The notes beneath the pieces are model-generated. The model was given only the letters and a program-made list of their open reading frames with translations. It was not told the DNA's origin and made no database searches. A program made the translations under genes and the position numbers. Below, in pieces: positions 19,942 through 26,424 of a DNA stretch of 64,000 nt; within the stretch, counting starts at the first letter, position 1, and every line of letters starts with the position of its first letter. The stretch covers positions 6,832,001 through 6,896,000 of the forward strand of contig NZ_CP071091.1 in the NCBI RefSeq assembly GCF_017301635.1. Reading direction: 5' to 3'. Source of the DNA: Myxococcus landrumus. Its GTDB lineage: Bacteria; Myxococcota; Myxococcia; Myxococcales; Myxococcaceae.

Positions 19942-19976
19942 TCGGGGGCCTATGACGTTTCCCTCAGCAGGCCCGG
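19942..19976. repeat. Right copy of 35-bp direct repeat (3' end of sigma factor gene)
   Basis: This copy is identical to 15293-15327 and is the native one. It is continuous with the sigma factor coding sequence and includes the TAG stop at 19950-19952 plus 8 bp downstream. It marks the right boundary of the effector island. Confidence 0.9.
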
Positions 19977-20783
19977 GAGGCTGAGGTCGAGCTGTCCCCC
20001 CACCGCGAGCATCAGGCTGTTCAGCTCGCCCAACGACAACTGGAGGCGCTCCGCCAGGGACTCGCGCACCCGCGACAACAACGTCTGCCTCGCGTGGGCC
20101 ACCCAGCGCGACACCGTGGACTTGTGCGTGCGGTACATCGCGCCAATGCGCTCCAGGTTCACCCCCTCCACCACATGCAGCCGCAGCACCGTGCGTTCTC
20201 GTGGGGAGAGGCTCGCGACCGCCGCCACCAAGGCCTCGCGGAAGTCCTGGTGGTGACGCCGCCGGAGGTAGTCCAGCTCGACGTCTCCTCCCAACGCTTC
20301 CCCTTCCGCTTCCTGCTCCACCCTGGCGCGCCGCCCTTCCGCGCGCTGGAGGTTGAGCGCCGTACGCACCGCCGCCGCTCGCAGCCACGCGGACAGCGGC
20401 GCGGTGCCCCGGTACTCGGAAATGCGCGGCTCGCCCCCCTCCTCCGAGGCGAGCAGCCGCTGGCGCAGTTGCTGGAGCACCTCCTCCGCGTCCACGCCGC
20501 CACCTCGGACTCGCGAGATGGCGCGCACCACCTTGGAGAGGAAGTGTCGCTCCAGCGCCGCATGGGCCGCGGGGATTCCTCTCGCACAGGCACACGCCAG
20601 ATAGAGGTCCGCCACGGGGATATCCCCGGACGTCATCGAGGACACATCCGCCGGCACGAGCCGCTGGGCCAGGTACCGCAGGAAGTCCTCCTCCGCGAGC
20701 GCCACCTCCGGCCAGGCCTCGCGCCCTGTGGAAACCCACGACGCCAGCAGCGCCTCGAGCCTGGGTTCGTCCACACCACTCAT
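19950..20783 (-). CDS. Sigma-70 family RNA polymerase sigma factor (ECF-like)
   Basis: This 277-residue sigma factor has region 2-like sequence around YRGTAPLSAWLRAAAVRTAL and a clear region 4 LSPRERTVLRLHVVEGVNLE followed by YRTHKSTVSRWVAHARQTLL. The ATG at 20783 gives the usual opening MSGVDEPRLEALLASW; an in-frame ATG at 20840 would add 19 residues without family character. Its last eight codons and stop are duplicated at 15293-15327, next to the pilus-N gene. The sigma gene was therefore almost certainly contiguous with the downstream kinase genes before the effector island arrived. The zinc-finger heads of those kinases resemble anti-sigma factors, so it is a plausible target of theirs. 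Confidence 0.85.
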   Translation of the reverse strand: MSGVDEPRLEALLASWVSTGREAWPEVALAEEDFLRYLAQRLVPADVSSMTSGDIPVADLYLACACARGIPAAHAALERHFLSKVVRAISRVRGGGVDAEEVLQQLRQRLLASEEGGEPRISEYRGTAPLSAWLRAAAVRTALNLQRAEGRRARVEQEAEGEALGGDVELDYLRRRHHQDFREALVAAVASLSPRERTVLRLHVVEGVNLERIGAMYRTHKSTVSRWVAHARQTLLSRVRESLAERLQLSLGELNSLMLAVGGQLDLSLPGLLRETS

Positions 20784-21112
20784 CGCTGGCGCGGGCCCGT
20801 GCTGGACGAAGAAGTGGAAGCGGCTCCGCTGCATCGACATGCGCGCCCTGGGTCCGCTACCGGATGGATTCCGGCACGACGGGCTATCATTGTTACAGCG
20901 CGGGGCGCCTTTTCTACAGGCCCTGCTCCCCGAGTCTGACGCTGACTGCCCTTGTGACGTTGTCCTCGGGTGCCATGCGGATGACCACGCGACAACGCCG
21001 ATTCGTTCCCGGAGCCACTATCGCCGAAAGGCATGCAACGCTTCGCGATGAGCGCGTCCTGTCGGCACGCGGCCTGCTTCTCTCGTCCTGCATCCGTTCG
21101 GAGGGCAGGACG
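20784..21112. other. Divergent intergenic region
   Basis: These 329 bp separate the sigma factor gene from the divergent TPR gene. A possible short extension of the sigma gene (to 20840) lies here. The sequence TATCATTGTTACAG near 20888 is locally AT-rich and may be promoter DNA. No gene is recognised. Confidence 0.45.
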
Positions 21113-22024
21113 ATGAGCGAGCGCGTACAGACCCAGTTGAAGACCCTGAAGGAGACCTCGCGGTCGCTGTTCATCCAGGAACGGTACGCAGAATGCGCGG
21201 AGGTCCTCGCGCGCATCGTCCGGTTGATGCCCAAGGACCCGAACGCACGCGTGCGCCACGCGGAGATTTGCCGCCGCGCGGGAGACCGTCCTGGCGCCGT
21301 GGCGTCCTATCGCATGGCCGCGGAGCTGCTGCTCTCTCAAGGCTGCGAGGCCCGCGCCCGTGCCGCCCTTCGCGCGGCGCTCGCCGTGGACCCACGCGAC
21401 CCGGAGCTGTCCTCGGATGTCGCCCGCCTTGGACAGACATCCCTGCCCCCCGCGACGGCGCTCGAGGATGAGCGACTCTACATCACGGCCAATGACATCC
21501 TCGAGGAGCCCTCGCGCACGGAGTCGCGCGGAGGCACTCCGCCTCCTCCACCGCCCGCCTTCGTCCTGCGCGCGGCGGAAGAGGCATCCTCCGCAGGACC
21601 ACTGCCCGCGGCGCCCACCATCGCGCCCGTGAAGATGAAGCCCTCCGAGACGCGCCTCCCACCATCCGCGGTGAAGGTGCGCCGGGACGAGCGCCCCCAG
21701 ACACCTCCCACGCTGGTTCCCGTGACGCTGCCCACGCCGCGCGCGGGAAGCGAATTGGACGCAGCCCCCAAAGGCCACGCGCAGGCCACGGGAGCCTCCA
21801 CCCATCGCACGCCTCCGCCGCGCATCACACCGGAGCCCCCCGCGATGGGCTATCGCCCCGAGCTGCGGTGGCTGAGCCCCAACGCCGTCGCGCTGCGCTC
21901 CTCTCCCCAGTCCGCCTGGGTCGTCATCCGCGCCGAAGGCCCGCTGTCCCTGAGCCGCGCGGAGTCCGTCGCCGTCCCACCGGAGCTTCCCGAGGACGAC
22001 GAGCCGCTTCAGCTCACCCACTGA
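21113..22024 (+). CDS. TPR-containing protein with Pro-rich tail
   Basis: This 303-residue cytoplasmic protein starts at the ATG at 21113 after GAGGGCAGG. About residues 10-115 form tetratricopeptide-like helices, with RYAECAEVLARIVRLMPKDP and GCEARARAALRAALAVDPRD. The rest is a long Pro/Ala-rich low-complexity segment and a short C-terminal patch PELRWLSPNAVALRSSPQSA. It likely acts as a protein-binding scaffold. An open frame extends upstream to 20864 but lacks a ribosome site and family character. Confidence 0.75.
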   Translation: MSERVQTQLKTLKETSRSLFIQERYAECAEVLARIVRLMPKDPNARVRHAEICRRAGDRPGAVASYRMAAELLLSQGCEARARAALRAALAVDPRDPELSSDVARLGQTSLPPATALEDERLYITANDILEEPSRTESRGGTPPPPPPAFVLRAAEEASSAGPLPAAPTIAPVKMKPSETRLPPSAVKVRRDERPQTPPTLVPVTLPTPRAGSELDAAPKGHAQATGASTHRTPPPRITPEPPAMGYRPELRWLSPNAVALRSSPQSAWVVIRAEGPLSLSRAESVAVPPELPEDDEPLQLTH

Positions 22025-22032
22025 CCTCGACG

Positions 22033-22091
22033 GCTCGCGGGCTTGTTCATCCAGCCACTCCACTCCACCGCTCGCGGGCTTGTTCATCCAG
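22033..22091. repeat. Pair of 22-bp direct repeats upstream of methyltransferase
   Basis: The same 22 bases (GCTCGCGGGCTTGTTCATCC plus AG) occur at 22033-22054 and 22070-22091, 37 bp start to start. They fill the gap between the TPR stop (22024) and the methyltransferase start (22108). They could be a small local duplication or a binding site. Confidence 0.7.
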
Positions 22092-22107
22092 GCCCGCCAG
22101 GACCACG

Positions 22108-22842
22108 ATGCGGGGGCACGCCATGCTCCCCATCCACGTTCGAGAGACTCGCGCCTTCGTCCGTCCCGCCGTGGCCCAGCGCCGCCGCATCCTGGAGGTC
22201 GGCTGCGGTGACGGTGCGCTCGCCGGACACCTCGCGGCCGAGGGCCACGACGTCGTCGCCATCGACGCACGGCTGCGAGACACACCACACCCGCCCGGCG
22301 TGCGCCTCGAGCAGGTCCCCCTGCTGCGCTTCGCTTCCGAGCCCTTCGAAGCGCTGGTCGCGGTGGCCGTGCTCCACCACCTCTCTCCGCTCGACGCGTC
22401 CGTGGCGAAGCTGCGCGAGCTGCTCGTGCCCGGCGGCGTGCTCGTCGTGGATGACTTCGACCTGGCCGCTCCGGACGCCACCACCGCGCGCTGGTACTAC
22501 GACGCGCAGGATCTGCTGGCCGCCGGAGGACTCTTCCCACCCGAGGCCGTCCACGGCACTCCCGAGGAAGCCCCGCTCGAGCGCTGGCGCCATGAGCACC
22601 TGCACCACGACGAGCCGCTCCACACCGGGGATGACATGCTGGGTGCGCTGCGCGACGGGGGCTTCGAGCTCCAGCACGTCACGCGCGGGCCCTACCTGTT
22701 CCGCTACCTGGCCAGGGGGCACCACGGCCACACTCCCACTCAGGAGCGCCTGGCCGAATACATGCTCGCCACCGAGCGCCAGCGCATCGCCGAGGGTGTG
22801 TTCAAACCCGTCGGCTTGCGCATCGTCGCCCGGCGGCGCTGA
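22108..22842 (+). CDS. Class I SAM-dependent methyltransferase
   Basis: This 244-residue enzyme has SAM motif I RILEVGCGDGALAGHLA at about residues 28-44, the acidic motif II VVAIDA near 54, and VAVLHHLSPLDASVAKLREL leading to LVPGGVLVVDDFDL. It is a typical small-molecule methyltransferase fold (Methyltransf_11/25 type). The substrate cannot be read from the sequence. The start is at 22108 or 22123; both are in frame and neither has a strong ribosome site. A pair of 22-bp repeats lies directly upstream. Confidence 0.85.
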   Translation: MRGHAMLPIHVRETRAFVRPAVAQRRRILEVGCGDGALAGHLAAEGHDVVAIDARLRDTPHPPGVRLEQVPLLRFASEPFEALVAVAVLHHLSPLDASVAKLRELLVPGGVLVVDDFDLAAPDATTARWYYDAQDLLAAGGLFPPEAVHGTPEEAPLERWRHEHLHHDEPLHTGDDMLGALRDGGFELQHVTRGPYLFRYLARGHHGHTPTQERLAEYMLATERQRIAEGVFKPVGLRIVARRR

Positions 22843-22860
22843 AGGAAGGACTCACTCGCG

Positions 22861-23211
22861 CTACATCGCCACGGACTTCTTCGGGTCGAAGCGCTTCTTC
22901 TGAGGGGAGCTCACGGGCTTCGCCGGCGGCGCCTTCCGGGGGGCGGCCTGCTCCGGCTCACGGCTCTCCAGGACCGGAGCCTCCGCCGTCTCAGGGGACT
23001 CCGAAGCGGACACCTGCGCCTTCACCGGGGCCTCGCAGTGTTCGCCCTTGCGGTTCGGGTGGCAGTGCCGAATCCCATACACATGGTGGCAACCACATGC
23101 GTCCACCCGCTTCTTCGCGCAAATCGACGGGTTGAACACCGGACCCGCCAACGAATCCGCTGGCACGGCTTGCAGCGCCATCGCCAGGAAAATCCCACTG
23201 AGGAAACCCAT
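22861..23211 (-). CDS. Small Cys-rich secreted protein
   Basis: This 116-residue protein starts MGFLSGIFLAMALQAVPADS, a signal peptide. A short Cys/His-rich core follows, with ICAKKRVDACGCHHVYG and HCHPNRKGEHCE: five Cys and several His in about 35 residues. The tail is a basic, Pro/Ala/Glu-rich extension ending in KKRFDPKKSVAM. The core could bind metal or form disulfides; no family is recognised. It converges on the methyltransferase with an 18-bp gap. The ATG at 23211 is chosen because it begins the signal peptide. Confidence 0.65.
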   Translation of the reverse strand: MGFLSGIFLAMALQAVPADSLAGPVFNPSICAKKRVDACGCHHVYGIRHCHPNRKGEHCEAPVKAQVSASESPETAEAPVLESREPEQAAPRKAPPAKPVSSPQKKRFDPKKSVAM

Positions 23212-23486
23212 CGCCCACCCCCTGCCTGGATGGCCAATGGATGCGCCTGACGCGGGAATGCGGCAAGCCCCGCGTTGATCCAATTCCCGCGCATCGCACG
23301 AGAGCCGACTCTCGCTCGGCCGTTCGTGTGGACGTGGACGCCACGCCGCTCGGAAATTCGCTCGCCTTTCCGCCTCCTCCCCCCGCATTCTCGGAGACAT
23401 TCGGGTGCACCCGCACTCGCAAAGTCAGCTTGTTTCGGACGTTCCCGTCCCTCGCGCGCGTTTGCCCCTCCGGGGAGGTCAAGGTC

Positions 23487-24839
23487 ATGAGCTGGAAACA
23501 ACGATTGGAAAAGGCCGCCGAGGGCCACTACGTCCTGCCGAAAACCAAGAGCATGCGGGTGGACGCGAACCTGTTCCTGTCCGACAAGCTGCTCTGGGGT
23601 GAGGGGCCCGACCTGCCGGGCCTCGAGGACACCGTCTTCGACCAGGTCGTCAACGCCGCGTCCTTCCCGGGCGTCACCCGAGTCGCCGTCACCCCGGACT
23701 GCCATGTGGGCTATGGCGTCCCCATCGGCACCGTGGTGGAGACGGACGGCATCCTCCTGCCCACCGCCGCCGGCTACGACATCGGCTGCGGCATGGTGCA
23801 GTTGCAGACCACCCTCACCGCCGAGGACGTGGCGGACGTCGTCAAGCGCCGCCAGTGGATTGAGCAGGTGACTCGCCGCATCGCGGTGGGCGTGGGCGCC
23901 AGCCGCGTGCAACACCAGCGCAAGGTGTCCGACCGGGCCTTCGCCGACGTCGTGCGGCATGGCGCCAAGGCCCTGGGCCGAGGCTCCGCCGTCACCGAGC
24001 GCGACTTCATCCCCGTGGAGGACGACCGGGTGGACATCCCCGACCGCGCCTACGAGAAGCGCGGCCAGTTGGGCAGCCTGGGCGGTGGCAACCACTTCAC
24101 CGAGATGCAGGTCGACGAGGAAGGCCGCGTCTGGGTGATGCTCCACACCGGCAGCCGAGGCTTCGGGTGGAACATCGCCAAGCACTTCTTCGTGGAGGGC
24201 GCCGCGCAGTTGGGCCTCAAGAGCCGCAGCGAGGACTTCGTCTGGCTGGACGCCGACAGCCCGCTGGGCCGTCAGTACTGGAACCTCCACAACATGGCCG
24301 CCAACTTCGCCGTGGCCAACCGGCTCATCATCGGCGAGGCCGTGTGCGCCGCGCTGGAGGACGTGTTCGGCGGCACCGCGAGCGTCTACTACGAGATTTC
24401 CCACAACCTCATCCAGAAGGAGGCCGGGAAGTTCGTCGCCCGCAAGGGCGCCACCCGCGCGTTCCCCGCCGGACACCCCTCGCTCAAGAAGACGAACTGG
24501 GAGCGCACCGGCCACCCCATCCTGATTCCCGGCTCCATGGAGACGGGCAGCGCCATCCTGTTCGCGGAGGAAGGGGCGTCCAAGTCCATCTACTCGGTGA
24601 ACCACGGTGCCGGCCGCCGCCTGTCGCGGGGCGAGGCTCGCCGCGTGCTGAAGCAGGACGTCACCGACGCGCGCATGGCGGAGTCCGGCATCCTCCTCAA
24701 CACCCGGCACACCCCGCTCGACGAGTCCGGCCCCTGCTACAAGAACCTGGAGGACGTGCTGGAGACGGTGGAGATGGCGGGGCTGGCCAAGGTGGCGCGC
24801 CGCCTCAAGCCCGTGGCCTGTATCAAGGGCGCGGATTGA
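23487..24839 (+). CDS. rtcB: RtcB family RNA ligase
   Basis: This 450-residue protein joins RNA 2',3'-cyclic phosphate or 3'-phosphate ends to 5'-OH ends using GTP and Mn(II). It shows the whole set of metal and active-site motifs: VTPDCHVGYGVPIGTV, YDIGCGMVQ, GSLGGGNHF, LHTGSRG, EISHNLIQKE, and NHGAGRRLSR with the guanylylated His. GGGGAGG lies just before the ATG at 23487. No archease or RtcR-type regulator is adjacent, so it appears to stand alone. The role is RNA repair or tRNA maintenance. Confidence 0.95.
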   Translation: MSWKQRLEKAAEGHYVLPKTKSMRVDANLFLSDKLLWGEGPDLPGLEDTVFDQVVNAASFPGVTRVAVTPDCHVGYGVPIGTVVETDGILLPTAAGYDIGCGMVQLQTTLTAEDVADVVKRRQWIEQVTRRIAVGVGASRVQHQRKVSDRAFADVVRHGAKALGRGSAVTERDFIPVEDDRVDIPDRAYEKRGQLGSLGGGNHFTEMQVDEEGRVWVMLHTGSRGFGWNIAKHFFVEGAAQLGLKSRSEDFVWLDADSPLGRQYWNLHNMAANFAVANRLIIGEAVCAALEDVFGGTASVYYEISHNLIQKEAGKFVARKGATRAFPAGHPSLKKTNWERTGHPILIPGSMETGSAILFAEEGASKSIYSVNHGAGRRLSRGEARRVLKQDVTDARMAESGILLNTRHTPLDESGPCYKNLEDVLETVEMAGLAKVARRLKPVACIKGAD

Positions 24840-24908
24840 CCCACTCCCCGTGGCGCGTGGACTTCCCGGGGAGCCTGCTACAGTGGCGGGCCTCCGGAGT
24901 CCCAAGAA

Positions 24909-25853
24909 ATGACCTCGTCGTCCCCCGCTGCTCGTGCATCCACGTTGGGTTCCCGTGAGGCTGAGCTGGCTCGCATCGAGAGCGAGCTGTCCACCCAGGA
25001 GTCCCGGCTCGCTGAACAGCTCACGCGAGCCCAGGCGGAAGCCGCCGCGCTCTCCGCCCGGCTGGACGGGGTGAGAGCCGCGCTGGCCAAGGCCCACCAG
25101 GACCCGGAGGCCGACCCTCAAGTGGGTGAGCAGGCGTCCAGGCTCCAGGCCGCACGAGTGCCCGCCCTGAGCGTGGACGCCGCGCGGGAGAAGGCCCTCG
25201 AAGCACGCGAGAAGGCCCTGGAGGCCCGCAAGCGGGTGGGCGTGGAGGCCCAGGCCGCGCTGCGCATCCAGCAGGAGCAGTTGGCCCAGGTGACGCGCGC
25301 CGTGGCGGACGCCGAGTCGACCCTGCGGCAGCAGGTGGAAGCCTCCTCGGCCCGGACCCGGGCGCGCCAGGAGGCCTCCACACGCGCGCAGCAGGAGGAG
25401 GCCCGCGCGAGACAGGCGGAATTGGCCCGCGCCGCCACCGAGGCCAAGGCCCGGGGCGAGACAGTCCCCTCCGTCCCAGGGCCCCCCCGGGCGAGCGGCG
25501 CGGAGGGCGTGGAGGCGCGGCGCAACGGGCGCGTGCGGATGCACACGTCCATCGACATGCGCAGTGACTCCAACTTCTTCACTGGCTTCTCGATGGACAT
25601 CAGCGAGGGCGGCGTCTTCATCGCCACGGTGGACGCGGTGCCGCGCGGCACGCAGGTGGAGCTGGACTTCACGCTGCCCGGCGGCCGGCCCATGAAGGTG
25701 ACGGGCGTGGTGCGGTGGGTGCGCGAGGCCAATTCTCGCACGCCGGAGCTGATGCCAGGCGTGGGCGTCCAGTTCACCGGGCTGCCTCACGAGGTGGCGT
25801 CCGTCATCTCGTCCTTCGTCACCACGCGCGACCCGATGTTCTATCCAGACTGA
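24909..25853 (+). CDS. PilZ-domain protein with N-terminal coiled coil
   Basis: This 314-residue protein begins with a long Ala/Glu/Arg/Gln-rich helical region (about residues 10-185) expected to form a coiled coil. A C-terminal PilZ-like domain spans about 200-310, with FTGFSMDISEGGVFIATVDA and GRPMKVTGVVRWVREANS then GVGVQFTGL. This version matches the TIGR02266-type PilZ proteins frequent in delta-proteobacteria. Many of these lack the full RxxxR c-di-GMP motif; here the nearest is EARRNGR, so c-di-GMP binding is uncertain. It is preceded by RtcB at a 69-bp gap and is probably transcribed separately. Confidence 0.82.
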   Translation: MTSSSPAARASTLGSREAELARIESELSTQESRLAEQLTRAQAEAAALSARLDGVRAALAKAHQDPEADPQVGEQASRLQAARVPALSVDAAREKALEAREKALEARKRVGVEAQAALRIQQEQLAQVTRAVADAESTLRQQVEASSARTRARQEASTRAQQEEARARQAELARAATEAKARGETVPSVPGPPRASGAEGVEARRNGRVRMHTSIDMRSDSNFFTGFSMDISEGGVFIATVDAVPRGTQVELDFTLPGGRPMKVTGVVRWVREANSRTPELMPGVGVQFTGLPHEVASVISSFVTTRDPMFYPD

Positions 25854-25915
25854 AGGCAGCCGACGCTTCGTCGGGTAGTCGACCCCGACGCACGGGGGCC
25901 GGTGCAGGAACGGCG

Positions 25916-26398
25916 ATGTCTGGCCATAAAGACAGACATCAGGTTCCTATGAGCGCGCCCACTCGCAGTTCCAACACCGTCACCGCCCGCCCACCTCGCT
26001 GGGATTCCCGCCGGCGCACCGAGCCCGCATCCGAGGACGCGTGCTCCAATGACTCGACGTCATCGCCCGTCGAGGTCTCCGTGGACAAGGTCCACCTGGC
26101 CCAGGAGCTGACCCTCGTCACGGCACACGAGGCCCCCCGGGCCGTGGGCGCGCTCAATGGCCAGCACGTCCAGTTGATGAAGCTCCTGGGCGACGGGCCG
26201 TGGCGCCGGCACGCGCATGACGACACGCTGTACCTGGTCCTCCATGGCCGGCTGCGCGTGGAGCTGCGCGAGCGCACCGTCGAGGTGGAGCCCGGCGAAT
26301 TGCTCGTCCTCCCCCGAGGCGTGGAGCACCGGCCCGTCGCGGACGAGGAGGTGCATGTCCTGGTCCTCGAGCCTTCCAGCGCGCTCCCGCCGCTCTAG
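25916..26398 (+). CDS. Cupin-domain protein
   Basis: The 160-residue protein has a 55-residue disordered N-terminus and then a single conserved cupin barrel. Cupin motif 1 is WRRHAHDDTLYLVLHGRLRV and motif 2 is EPGELLVLPRGVEHRPVADE, giving the His/His/Asp/His metal ligands. The closest kind is the small stand-alone cupins related to mannose-6-phosphate isomerase tails; the substrate is unknown. The first ATG (25916) has AGGAAC upstream but lies within an inverted repeat (GATGTCT at 25915-25921, AGACATC at 25934-25940). The ATG at 25949 is the alternative start. Confidence 0.8.
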   Translation: MSGHKDRHQVPMSAPTRSSNTVTARPPRWDSRRRTEPASEDACSNDSTSSPVEVSVDKVHLAQELTLVTAHEAPRAVGALNGQHVQLMKLLGDGPWRRHAHDDTLYLVLHGRLRVELRERTVEVEPGELLVLPRGVEHRPVADEEVHVLVLEPSSALPPL

Positions 26399-26418
26399 CC
26401 TCGACTCTCCTCGAGGCT
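26397..26418. terminator. Bidirectional hairpin between convergent genes
   Basis: AGCCTCGA (26397-26404) pairs with TCGAGGCT (26411-26418) over a 6-nt loop. It fills nearly the whole 26-bp gap between the convergent cupin and histidine kinase genes, so it could end both transcripts. Confidence 0.5.
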
Positions 26419-26424
26419 CGAGTC

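Noticed and set aside
23022-25790. 922-codon minus-strand frame over rtcB and the PilZ gene
   Set aside because: The product is His/Leu/Gly-rich without motifs, and the plus-strand genes beneath it are clearly real.
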